Shown: one piece after another, positions 41,977-49,582 of the stretch
Layout of the letters: every line of letters begins with the position of its first letter
Position numbering within the stretch: the stretch's first letter is position 1
Source of the DNA: an uncultured Prevotellaceae bacterium
GTDB lineage: Bacteria; Bacteroidota; Bacteroidia; Bacteroidales; Muribaculaceae
DNA length: 64,000 nt
Direction: 5' to 3'
Assembly (NCBI GenBank): GCA_937898675.1
Contig: CALEJB010000045.1
Location: 62,001-126,000 of the forward strand
Notes under the pieces: generated by a model
What the model was told of the DNA's origin: nothing
Databases searched by the model: none
What the model saw: only the letters and a program-made list of their open reading frames with translations
Made by a program: the position numbers and the translations under genes

Positions 41977-42375
41977 CTATGCGCAGCCGTCGCGGTCGCT
42001 GCGGCCGTCGATAAAACCCTCGTCATAACCGCGCCCGTAGCCATCGAGGTACTGCTCGCGGGCCTTGCCGCGCAGTTTGGTCTGGGGATTGTAACTGTCC
42101 TCATAGCCACCGCCACAGTCGGCGCCATCGTCATAGCCGTCGTCGTAGCCATCGTCATAGCCCATCTCCCAGTACTTGCTTGCGCTGGAGGCCTTTTTGC
42201 GTTTAGCCGATTTCTTGGGTTTGCGAGACTGTTTCTTCTTGGTGTTTTTTTTCTTTTTAGTGGCCTTGGCGGCGAGGGTGACGGACTCCTGGAACGAAAC
42301 GGGCTCGGGAATCAACGCACTAGCCGTCAGACTGATGACAAGGTTGATGATGATGGCCAGGCAAAGGTTCTTCAT
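41977..42375 (-). CDS. Small secreted protein with Lys-rich linker and YDDG repeats
   Basis: 132 residues from MKNLCLAIIINLVISLTASA, a good signal peptide. Residues ~35-60 are strongly basic (KKKKNTKKKQSRKPKK), then three YDDG repeats (GYDDGYDDGYDDG), and a C-terminal GYGRGYDEGFIDGR. The basic and acidic parts could interact or bind metal or cell-wall material. Longer readings upstream overlap the protease gene and are rejected. I do not recognise a family. Confidence 0.65.
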   Translation of the reverse strand: MKNLCLAIIINLVISLTASALIPEPVSFQESVTLAAKATKKKKNTKKKQSRKPKKSAKRKKASSASKYWEMGYDDGYDDGYDDGADCGGGYEDSYNPQTKLRGKAREQYLDGYGRGYDEGFIDGRSDRDGCA

Positions 42376-42394
42376 TGCTGATAGTGATGTGAGG

Positions 42395-42829
42395 TTACAT
42401 GCGCTTGACAATGTGTGTGACGACGCCCCACACTTGGAAATTACTCTCCTCGCTGATGTGCAGTGGGGGGAACGAGGCATTGGCGGGCGTCAGATAAACG
42501 CCGTCGTCGCGCACAGTAACGCGCTTGACGGTGAAGTCGCCGTCCACAAAGCACACGGCGATGCAGCCGTCGCGGGCGGGGACAGAGCGGTCGATGATGA
42601 GCAGGTCGCCCTCGTTGATGCCCGCATCGACCATCGAATTGCCGATGACGCGGGCACAGAATGTGGCAGCAGGATTGCTGATGAGTTCACGGTTGAGATC
42701 GATGCTGTTGGCATACTCGCCCTGGGCAGGGCTGGGAAAACCCGCCTGGATGCGCGTCTCAAACGCATGCGGCCCTTGAACCTTTGTGCTGGATGCGACC
42801 TGCGATATTTCAAGTTCGTGAGGTTCCAT
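42395..42829 (-). CDS. UmuD-like S24 peptidase without UmuC
   Basis: 144 residues from MEPHELEIS. Matches self-cleaving UmuD/LexA C-terminal domains: cleavage bond Ala29-Gly30 (RIQAGFPSPAQGEY), catalytic Ser65 in IGNSMVDAG and Lys102 in DGDFTVKRV. UmuD becomes part of the error-prone polymerase V after RecA-stimulated cleavage. No umuC follows; the next gene downstream is the small secreted protein. It has no DNA-binding domain, so it is not LexA. The start lies 3 bases after the MBL hydrolase stop. Confidence 0.85.
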   Translation of the reverse strand: MEPHELEISQVASSTKVQGPHAFETRIQAGFPSPAQGEYANSIDLNRELISNPAATFCARVIGNSMVDAGINEGDLLIIDRSVPARDGCIAVCFVDGDFTVKRVTVRDDGVYLTPANASFPPLHISEESNFQVWGVVTHIVKRM

Positions 42830-42832
42830 CAA

Positions 42833-43612
42833 TCAAATGTTTACAATCAGCCCGTCATAGGCCAGTTCGATGCCAGCGGGCAAAACTTCATGCGACCGGG
42901 CATGCAGGCCAATGCCGTCGCTCATGTGAATCAGAAAAGTCTTGCCGGGCTTGACGCGCTCAACAACCGCGAGTGTCTCGCCCAGGCTCATGTGGGAGTT
43001 GTGCTCAGTCATGCGCAAGGCATTGATGACCAGCAGCGGGATGCCCTTGAGACGGTCAACCTGCTCATCGGCAATGAATTTGCAATCGGTGATATAGGCC
43101 ATGGGGCCGATGCGGTAACCACAGATGGGCAACTTGTCGTGCATCACGGGAATGGGCTGAATGGTGACGCCCCGGACCTCAAACGGCTGGTTGCCCTCGC
43201 CCACGACATGCTCATCAAAACGGGCTACGCCAGGATAAGGATGCTCGGCAAAGCAGTATGGAATGCGCTGGTGCAATGCGTCAAGCACGCGTTGCTGGGC
43301 ATAGAGCGGAAAACCGTCCTCATGCCGATAGCAATAGGTGCGCAAGTCGTCCAAACCCGCCACATGGTCGAAATGGAAATGGGTGAGCAAGACGGCGTCG
43401 AGCCGGGTATCGGAGGCGCGCAGCATCTGGGTGCGGAAATCGGGGCCGCAGTCGATGAGCAAATTGGCACCCTTGTAACGCACGACAGCCGACGCGCGCA
43501 GGCGCTTGTCGCGGGGGTCGGTGCTGCGGCACACCGGGCATGGGCACAGCAGCATGGGCACACCCGTTGACGTGCCTGTACCAAGGAATTCTATTTCAAG
43601 TCCGTATGCCAT
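42833..43612 (-). CDS. MBL-fold metallohydrolase (PhnP-like)
   Basis: 259 residues from MAYGLEIEFLGTGTSTGVP. Metallo-beta-lactamase fold with LLTHFHFDHVAGLDDL (HxHxDH), and later metal ligands in MHDKLP, YITDCKF and the MTEHNSHMS stretch. Pre-domain CPCPVCRS could hold a structural zinc. This matches the PhnP/phosphoribosyl cyclic phosphodiesterase group; the substrate is unknown. A 24-codon-longer reading upstream overlaps the next lipoprotein gene and is rejected. Possibly cotranscribed with the UmuD-like gene (3-base gap). Confidence 0.88.
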   Translation of the reverse strand: MAYGLEIEFLGTGTSTGVPMLLCPCPVCRSTDPRDKRLRASAVVRYKGANLLIDCGPDFRTQMLRASDTRLDAVLLTHFHFDHVAGLDDLRTYCYRHEDGFPLYAQQRVLDALHQRIPYCFAEHPYPGVARFDEHVVGEGNQPFEVRGVTIQPIPVMHDKLPICGYRIGPMAYITDCKFIADEQVDRLKGIPLLVINALRMTEHNSHMSLGETLAVVERVKPGKTFLIHMSDGIGLHARSHEVLPAGIELAYDGLIVNI

Positions 43613-43625
43613 ATCACCAATCACT

Positions 43626-44603
43626 TCAGCGCCTGAACTGACTGAGCAGCCCGTCAACAAAATACAGATAGGAACCGCCGTCATAGTACCAGTACTCCCT
43701 CATGCCGCCCTGGTCAGGGTTCTCATTGATGCGGTTGGGGCTGCCCAGCGCCAAGCGGCACTCCTCCTTGGTCATTCCGACGACGACCTCGCCTCGCGTG
43801 ATGCGCAGCCAGTTGGCATCGCCAATGAGTGGATAGCCCAGGTGGGGGTCAGAGGCGGTGAACAACGCGTCAAAGTCGCGTCCGCGCATCGCCGAGCCGT
43901 TGACACTCATCCACACCATGGCCCGCTCGCGCGAGTCAATGGCAGTGAACAGCACCCGCAACGGCATCACGGCATTGCCCGCTTTCACACCGTCGATGTG
44001 CACCTTGACGAAATGGCGGCCGTCGCGCATCTGCTCGGTGCCGCAGTCATACCAGATGGGCGTCTTGATAAAGTAATCGTTGCCTTCGACCTGCCGTGCG
44101 ATGTGGTCCACCATGTCCATGTCGATGAGCATCGGGACAGAGAATCCCGGACGGAACTCACCGATGGTCTTGTCGGTGCGATAGACATAGGTTTTGCCCG
44201 TAGCGGAGTCCTTGAAGATGATATTTACCGTGCTGCGGTTGTCGTAGATGCTGCCCGTCTCATAGCCCACATACTTGAGCACACGGCCCGTGAGGTTGAT
44301 GGTGTCGGCAACATCATCCTGGGAATGGGCAAACAGCAGTCGCACCTGGTTGTCGGCCACCCAAAAGCGCTTGCCCGGCTGCCATGCCGGCAGCGAGTCC
44401 ACAAATGCGTCAAGCGTCACGGGGGCCTGACGCGCATCCATCTCATCGATCACGCGGCTCACATCCTTGTCGGTAACGCGCTCGTTGAGTTCAATGCCCG
44501 TGCCGCATGATGACAGCGCCAGACAGCACAAACCCAACATGACCGCAGGCCGCAGCCCCCTGAAGGCGCGGTCCATCCAACCCGATACCGGCAGTGGTCG
44601 CAT
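43626..44603 (-). CDS. Lipoprotein with C-terminal BamE-like motif
   Basis: 325 residues from MRPLPVSGWMDRAFR; an earlier in-frame reading lies inside the neighbouring gene. The signal peptide ends in LALSSC, so it is probably a lipoprotein. The central part is not recognised. Near the C-terminus EVVVGMTKEECRLALGSPNR resembles the SmpA/BamE-type beta-hairpin seen in small outer-membrane lipoproteins. No function is assigned. It lies 10 bases after the stop of the upstream lipoprotein gene. Confidence 0.65.
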   Translation of the reverse strand: MRPLPVSGWMDRAFRGLRPAVMLGLCCLALSSCGTGIELNERVTDKDVSRVIDEMDARQAPVTLDAFVDSLPAWQPGKRFWVADNQVRLLFAHSQDDVADTINLTGRVLKYVGYETGSIYDNRSTVNIIFKDSATGKTYVYRTDKTIGEFRPGFSVPMLIDMDMVDHIARQVEGNDYFIKTPIWYDCGTEQMRDGRHFVKVHIDGVKAGNAVMPLRVLFTAIDSRERAMVWMSVNGSAMRGRDFDALFTASDPHLGYPLIGDANWLRITRGEVVVGMTKEECRLALGSPNRINENPDQGGMREYWYYDGGSYLYFVDGLLSQFRR

Positions 44604-44613
44604 GCCCCGACTG

Positions 44614-45036
44614 TTACTTTTTCTTGGCTTGCTGTTCCTTCTCGAGGCTGGCATCGATGGCATTGGAAAGCGACTGGATGTCCACGCCGCCATTCAAGGC
44701 ATCGCCAGTAAGCTCATTGATGGCACTATCCTTGGAAACCCCATTGTCCATCTTGATGGTTACGATATAAGCTGCTGCCTTGTCACGCGCCTCCTTCAAT
44801 ACCTGCTGAAAGTCGGCGACGGCTTTCTCGTCACCTGCGGCAATCACCTCCTGCTCCATGTCGCGAATCTGCTTGTCGAGTTGCATCACGGCAGCAGTGT
44901 CCTGCCTTTGGCACATCTCGTTCAGCTGGTCGGCCAACTTCTGGCCCTCGGCCTTATAGTCCTTGTCTCCACTCTTAATGCAGCCCGCCAGCGACACGCA
45001 CACGGCGAAGGCGACAATCACTAATAATTTCTTCAT
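44614..45036 (-). CDS. Small lipoprotein, function unknown
   Basis: 140 residues with lipobox SLAGC (Cys19). The mature part is mostly charged helix (QLDKQIRDMEQEVIAAGDEKA and later NAIDASLEKEQQAKKK). Not recognised as a known family. It lies between the TSCPD-domain gene and the larger lipoprotein and may be translated with the latter. Confidence 0.65.
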   Translation of the reverse strand: MKKLLVIVAFAVCVSLAGCIKSGDKDYKAEGQKLADQLNEMCQRQDTAAVMQLDKQIRDMEQEVIAAGDEKAVADFQQVLKEARDKAAAYIVTIKMDNGVSKDSAINELTGDALNGGVDIQSLSNAIDASLEKEQQAKKK

Positions 45037-45057
45037 ATTTTTCTATCTGCTAATTGG

Positions 45058-45321
45058 TTATTTTCCTGTTTTATTTGCCAGAGCTTCGCTCAGCGCCGTC
45101 GCCAACTGGTCGGGGCACGACGTGCTCTTGTAGCCACAGCGTATGCCCTGCAACTTGGCAATGGCGTCCTGGGCCTTCATGCCGCGGACAAGCGCAGACA
45201 CCGCCTGCAGATTGCCGTGGCATCCGCCCAAAAACTGAACGCTCTTGATAACGCCGTCCTCACTGAGTTCAATATCAATCTGGACGGAACAAGTTCCATG
45301 GGTATAATAGGTATATTGCAT
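45058..45321 (-). CDS. TSCPD domain protein (TIGR03905 type)
   Basis: 87 residues. The TSCPD motif itself appears as STSCPDQLATAL, with GGCHGNLQAVSALVRGM in the middle. The domain is also found in ribonucleotide-reductase-related proteins; free-standing members are common in anaerobes. Its function is not established. It follows the Crp/Fnr gene by 5 bases. Confidence 0.85.
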   Translation of the reverse strand: MQYTYYTHGTCSVQIDIELSEDGVIKSVQFLGGCHGNLQAVSALVRGMKAQDAIAKLQGIRCGYKSTSCPDQLATALSEALANKTGK

Positions 45322-45326
45322 TGCAA

Positions 45327-46004
45327 TCAGTTATTCAATAATGAGAACAGCCCACGAGGGTCAAGAATCTTCATCTCGTTGCTGTCATACTCGATAATAT
45401 CCTGCCCGCTCAACTTGTCCAGCGCCGCGATGAGAGTCGTGCGCTGGGTACTCAACAACGAGCAGAGGTCTTTCTGCTTATACCGCAGCGTGATGTCCTT
45501 GGCGCCGCTGGCGGCCACGGCACCGACGATAGAGGCCAAACGCTCGGACACCGAACCGTCCTTGATGGCAAGGACCGATGAGAAACCGCGCTGACTGCGC
45601 GACGACAAGTAATTCAAAATATTGAACAAAAACACCTTGTCGCTGGAAATCATCTTGATGTAGTCACTCTTAACCAGCTGGAGAATGCCACAAGAACCCA
45701 CAGCACGGGCGCTGAAGGGATAGACCGTTTCACGCCCGAACAGATAGTCGGCAGCAAGCACTTGAGGCGCGGACAGCGTCTGCAGCAACGACACTTTCAG
45801 ACGTGTGAACGGCGTCTCGAGGCGCAGTTGCCCCGACACGATGAACTTGACATGAGAGCAAGGCTCGCCGGCGGCAATAATCTGCTCGTTGTCCTTGTAC
45901 TTGAGGAAATGAAACGGCATTTTCTCGACCAGCGCCGTGATTTTCTCGGTGCTCACGCCTTGAAAAAGCGGCAGTCGCTTCAACTGTTTGTACATAATAT
46001 TCAT
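45327..46004 (-). CDS. Crp/Fnr-family transcription regulator
   Basis: 225 residues from MNIMYKQLKRLPLF (ATG at 46004; 45995 is also possible). The N-terminal cyclic-nucleotide-type beta barrel (FLKYKDNEQIIAAGEPCSHVKFIVSG) is followed by a helix and a winged helix-turn-helix (LRYKQKDLCSLLSTQRTTLIAALDKL). No four-cysteine iron-sulfur set typical of Fnr is seen, so the signal is unknown. It lies 32 bases downstream of hisS and 5 bases upstream of the TSCPD gene. Confidence 0.9.
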   Translation of the reverse strand: MNIMYKQLKRLPLFQGVSTEKITALVEKMPFHFLKYKDNEQIIAAGEPCSHVKFIVSGQLRLETPFTRLKVSLLQTLSAPQVLAADYLFGRETVYPFSARAVGSCGILQLVKSDYIKMISSDKVFLFNILNYLSSRSQRGFSSVLAIKDGSVSERLASIVGAVAASGAKDITLRYKQKDLCSLLSTQRTTLIAALDKLSGQDIIEYDSNEMKILDPRGLFSLLNN

Positions 46005-46036
46005 GACAATGCCTGTTTCTCCCTTAATCAACCTGG

Positions 46037-47401
46037 TTATTGGCCTATGGCCTTGATTACATCCTCGATGGGCAGCGTCTGCTGGTCACCGGTGGCCATG
46101 TTCTTGAGAGCGACGGTGCCATTGGCCACCTCGTCGGCGCCCACGATGGCGACGAACGGAATCTGGCGGTCGTTGGCATAGTTCATCTGCTTCTTCATCT
46201 TGGTGCTGTCGGGATAGAGTTCGGCGCTGATGCCGGCGCGGCGCAGGGTCTTGATGTGTTGCAGCGAGGCAGCGGCTTCCTGCTCGCCAAAATTGACAAA
46301 CAGCACCTTGGCCGTTGCCATGGTGTCGGCGGGATAGAGATTGAGGCCGTTGAGCACGTCATAAATGCGGTCGGCGCCAAAGCTGATGCCCACTCCCGAC
46401 AGTCCCGGCATGCCAAAGACACCCGTCAGGTTGTCGTATCGGCCACCGCCCAGGATGCTGCCGATGGCGAAATCCAACGCCTTGACCTCGAAGATGGTGC
46501 CCGTATAATAGTTCAAGCCGCGGGCCAGCGACACATCGAGTTCGACATGTCCGCGGGTGCCCAGAGCAGCCACATGGGAGAGCACATAGCGCATCTCCTC
46601 GATGCCCTTCATGCCCGTCTCGCTGGAGGCGAGCATGCCCTCGAGCGCGGCAAGGCGCTCGTCGTTTGAGCCCTGCAATGCCAGCAACGGCTGCAACGTG
46701 GCGACAGCCTCGTCGCTGAGCCCCTTCTCCTTCAACTCGGCGTTTACATTGTCGATACCGATTTTGTCGAGTTTGTCGATGGCGACAGTAATATCGACAA
46801 TCTTGTCGGCAGCGCCCATTACCTCGGCAATGCCGCTGAGAATCTTGCGGTTGTTCAGTTTGATGGCGATGTTGATGTTGAAGCGGTCAAACACCTCGTC
46901 AATCATCGTCACCAGTTCCACCTCGTTGAGCAGCGAGTCGCTGCCAACGATGTCGGCGTCACACTGGTAAAACTCGCGGTAACGCCCCTTTTGCGGGCGG
47001 TCAGCGCGCCACACGGGCTGCACCTGATAGCGCTTGAAAGGCATCTGCAGGTCGTTGCGGTGCTGGACGACATAGCGCGCAAAGGGGACCGTCAGGTCAT
47101 AGCGCAGTCCTTTCTCGCTGATTTTGCCGGTCAAGTGCAACGAGTCGCGCGCCGCGAGCAGTTCCTCGGGGGCGTCCTTCATGTAGTCGCCGCTGTTCAG
47201 GATTTTGAACAACAGCTTGTCGCCTTCCTCACCATACTTGCCCATGAGCGTGGACAGGTTCTCGATCGAGGGAGTCTCAATCTGCTGGAAGCCGTAGAGC
47301 AGGAACACTTCTTTAATCGTGTTGAAAATGTAGTTGCGGCGCGCCATCTCAATCGGGGAGAAATCGCGCGTGCCCTTTGGGATTGATGGTTTTTGTGCCA
47401 T
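46037..47401 (-). CDS. hisS: Histidyl-tRNA synthetase
   Basis: 454 residues, class II synthetase. GTRDFSPIEMARRNYIFNTI, motif 2 VQPVWRADRPQKGRYREFYQCDAD, and the histidine motif LDVSLARGLNYYTGTIFE are clear. The C-terminal anticodon-binding domain is present. Length fits the bacterial type. It precedes the Crp/Fnr gene. Confidence 0.97.
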   Translation of the reverse strand: MAQKPSIPKGTRDFSPIEMARRNYIFNTIKEVFLLYGFQQIETPSIENLSTLMGKYGEEGDKLLFKILNSGDYMKDAPEELLAARDSLHLTGKISEKGLRYDLTVPFARYVVQHRNDLQMPFKRYQVQPVWRADRPQKGRYREFYQCDADIVGSDSLLNEVELVTMIDEVFDRFNINIAIKLNNRKILSGIAEVMGAADKIVDITVAIDKLDKIGIDNVNAELKEKGLSDEAVATLQPLLALQGSNDERLAALEGMLASSETGMKGIEEMRYVLSHVAALGTRGHVELDVSLARGLNYYTGTIFEVKALDFAIGSILGGGRYDNLTGVFGMPGLSGVGISFGADRIYDVLNGLNLYPADTMATAKVLFVNFGEQEAAASLQHIKTLRRAGISAELYPDSTKMKKQMNYANDRQIPFVAIVGADEVANGTVALKNMATGDQQTLPIEDVIKAIGQ

Positions 47402-47437
47402 TATATCAGTGTTGTTTTTTTATATATAATAATGTTA

Positions 47438-48115
47438 TTAGCGACGGGCGCCCTTGGCCATTACCAAGTAATAGATTAATGTAGCCAGCGAACCGATTGC
47501 GGCCACCACATAGGTGTAGGCGGCAGCGCGCAGCGCCTCCTTGGCCATGGGCAACTGCTGCGCGCTGACATAGCCCGAGCCCTCGAGCCAGTTGATGGCG
47601 CGCCGGCTGGCATCGATCTCGACGGGCAAGGTCACAAAACTGAATGCCACCGTGGCGGCAAACAGGGCAATGGCGATGTAGAGGGGAATGGGGGTAAACG
47701 TGATGAGCGCGACGCCAATCATCAGCAGCCAACTCACGCTGTTGGACGCAAAGGAGACGAGGGGCACCATCTTGGAGCGCAAAACGAGCATGCTGTAGCC
47801 CGTCTTGTGCTGGACGGCATGTCCGCACTCGTGGGCCGCCACCGCTGCGGCAGCAATGCTGTTGGTGGCATAGACCGGCTCGCTCAAGTTCACCGTCTTG
47901 TTGGCGGGGTTGAAATGATCGGTCAACTGCCCGGCGACACTGGTCACGTTCACATCATCGACGCCATTGTGCCGCAACATGGCCATAGCGATGTCGCGCC
48001 CGGCCATGGGAGCAGCCAGCGGGACCTTGCTATATTTGGCAAATTTTGAATTGAGGGAACTCTGAACGACAACGCTCAGCAAGGTGATTCCTCCAATAAT
48101 AATCCAAATCCACAT
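47438..48115 (-). CDS. YugP-type zinc metallopeptidase, membrane-bound
   Basis: 225 residues. An N-terminal membrane segment (IIGGITLLSVVVQ), a HEXXH-type zinc site AAHECGHAVQH, and three to four more membrane helices. The family is the neutral zinc metallopeptidase group; a role in membrane-protein quality control is likely but not shown. A -7 box TAACTTTG lies at 48189-48196. Confidence 0.88.
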   Translation of the reverse strand: MWIWIIIGGITLLSVVVQSSLNSKFAKYSKVPLAAPMAGRDIAMAMLRHNGVDDVNVTSVAGQLTDHFNPANKTVNLSEPVYATNSIAAAAVAAHECGHAVQHKTGYSMLVLRSKMVPLVSFASNSVSWLLMIGVALITFTPIPLYIAIALFAATVAFSFVTLPVEIDASRRAINWLEGSGYVSAQQLPMAKEALRAAAYTYVVAAIGSLATLIYYLVMAKGARR

Positions 48116-48188
48116 ATTTTTTTCAGTTTTTATTGTTTACCTTGGCATGGAATTTGTGATAAACCCATGACGGACGAAATCTGGCACG

Positions 48189-48196
48189 CAAAGTTA
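48189..48196 (-). promoter_or_regulatory. Candidate -7 box for the YugP-type peptidase
   Basis: Minus-strand TAACTTTG, about 75 bases before the ATG at 48115, in the intergenic region shared with the divergent lipoprotein promoter. -33 spacing is not ideal. Confidence 0.45.
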
Positions 48197-48268
48197 CGGT
48201 TTTTTGTCCGCCCAACCGCCCAAAAGGCAAACAAAAGTACAAAAAAAAGAAAAATGAAGACAAAATAA

Positions 48269-48299
48269 TTTGGTAATTCAAAAAATGCCGTTACATTTG
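48269..48299 (+). promoter_or_regulatory. Promoter of the helical lipoprotein gene
   Basis: TTTG (48269-48272), 19 bases, TACATTTG (48292-48299): exact Bacteroidetes consensus, ~70 bases before the ATG at 48369. Confidence 0.8.
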
Positions 48300-48368
48300 C
48301 GGCGCTAATTAATCAACAAACAGTTATTACATTTTTTATTAATCATTTAATTTTTAAGTTGTTTTATT

Positions 48369-48986
48369 ATGAAGAAGTTATTTATTATGTTTGCAGCCTG
48401 TGTAGCTGCCGTTTCGCTTGTAAGTTGCAACAGCTGCGACACCCAGAAGCCCGCCGAGGAGCAGAATGCCGTTGAGCAGACCGACACTGTTCTCACCGTT
48501 GAGAGCGCAACTCAGCAACTGATGGATGCCGCCGACGAGAATGCCGCCATGGGCCTGTTGGATGGCTGGAAGGCTAAAGCCGAGGAACTGCTCAAGGGCG
48601 GTGACCAGGAAGGCTACTTCAACATCATCAACATCATCAAGACCGTATGGGAAAACAACAAGGAGGCTCTTGCCGCCAAGATTCCCGCTCTGACCGAGAA
48701 GATTGAGGGTTATGTTAACGTGCCCGACGAGATGAAGGAAGCATTTGACGGCTTTGTAAAGAACGCTGCTGCCAACGTGGCCGGCGCTGCCGAGGACGTC
48801 AAGGACCAGGCCGCTGAGACTGTTGACGCTGCCAAGGACAAGGTTGACGCTGTCAAGGAAGGCGCTAAGGATGCCGTTGAAAATGCCGCAGACAAGGCAA
48901 AAGAGGCTAAGGACAAGGCCGTTGACGCTGCCAAGGACAAGGCTGCCGAGGGTCTGAACAAGGCTGCCGAAGCCCTGAAGAAGTAA
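48369..48986 (+). CDS. Helical-repeat (LEA-like) lipoprotein
   Basis: 205 residues. Lipobox VSLVSC (Cys20). Residues ~135-205 are an 11-residue-type amphipathic repeat rich in A, K, D and E (KDKVDAVKEGAKDAVENAAD, then similar runs), as in late-embryogenesis-abundant or apolipoprotein-like proteins. These coil around membranes or protect proteins from drying in other organisms; function here is unknown. It has its own strong promoter and terminator (49011-49050), so it is probably highly expressed as a single gene. Confidence 0.78.
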   Translation: MKKLFIMFAACVAAVSLVSCNSCDTQKPAEEQNAVEQTDTVLTVESATQQLMDAADENAAMGLLDGWKAKAEELLKGGDQEGYFNIINIIKTVWENNKEALAAKIPALTEKIEGYVNVPDEMKEAFDGFVKNAAANVAGAAEDVKDQAAETVDAAKDKVDAVKEGAKDAVENAADKAKEAKDKAVDAAKDKAAEGLNKAAEALKK

Positions 48987-49010
48987 GAATCGGACATTAT
49001 CATCTAATAG

Positions 49011-49050
49011 GAGAGGCTGGCTCGCAATGAGTCAGCCTCTCGGTGTTTTT
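49011..49050 (+). terminator. Terminator of the helical lipoprotein gene
   Basis: Eleven-base stem GAGAGGCTGGC/GTCAGCCTCTC (one G-U) and nine-base loop, followed by GGTGTTTTT. Confidence 0.9.
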
Positions 49051-49067
49051 AGTACCGTCAGACAAGA

Positions 49068-49565
49068 TTATCGGTGCTTTTGGAAAGCGAGGCGCTCGGC
49101 ACCGTCGAGCAGGTAGATGATGCCGCAGTAGGCAAAGCCGTACTTGTCGATGACATGGCGCATAATGACATTGTCGCGGTGGGTGTCGATGCGCAGATTG
49201 CCAGCCACATTCATGCACCAGTCCATCACATCATTGAAGACACCGTGACTGGCCGCCGTGCTGGCCAAGCGGTGCACCACATGATAGGGTTCATCGTCGA
49301 GCCACTGGCCCTCGTAGATGCGTGCATAGGTGGGCTCAGGACTGGGGATGAAGGCAAACGAGGCGACAATGTCCCCACCCTGCTCCACACACAGGAAGCA
49401 ATGGCCGTTGTTGATGTCTTCCTCTATAGCCTCGGCGCTGGGATAGCCACCCGTCCACTGGTCCATATTGCCGCACGAGCGCATGATGCCCCGCGCCTCG
49501 TCAACGAGGCGCATAATCACGGGGACATCCTGCAGCGTAGCGGGTCTGAAAGTTCGGCCTTGCAT
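49068..49565 (-). CDS. GNAT-family N-acetyltransferase
   Basis: 165 residues. The N-terminus RPATLQDVPVIMRLVDEARG and the acetyl-CoA-binding middle part with THRDNVIMRHVIDKYGFAYCG (motif A/B region) are typical GNAT. The substrate is unknown. It follows the M3 peptidase gene by 17 bases and is likely in the mutS2 message. Confidence 0.85.
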   Translation of the reverse strand: MQGRTFRPATLQDVPVIMRLVDEARGIMRSCGNMDQWTGGYPSAEAIEEDINNGHCFLCVEQGGDIVASFAFIPSPEPTYARIYEGQWLDDEPYHVVHRLASTAASHGVFNDVMDWCMNVAGNLRIDTHRDNVIMRHVIDKYGFAYCGIIYLLDGAERLAFQKHR

Positions 49566-49582
49566 CGACGGGATTGTTAGTA

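Noticed and set aside
41913..42158. Low-complexity alternative frame over the YDDG repeats
   Set aside because: A shadow of the repeat region in another frame; it does not have a signal peptide.
43613..43684. Extended N-terminus of the MBL hydrolase that looks like a lipoprotein signal
   Set aside because: It overlaps the end of the neighbouring lipoprotein gene in another frame, and the family normally begins at MAYGLEIEFLGTG.
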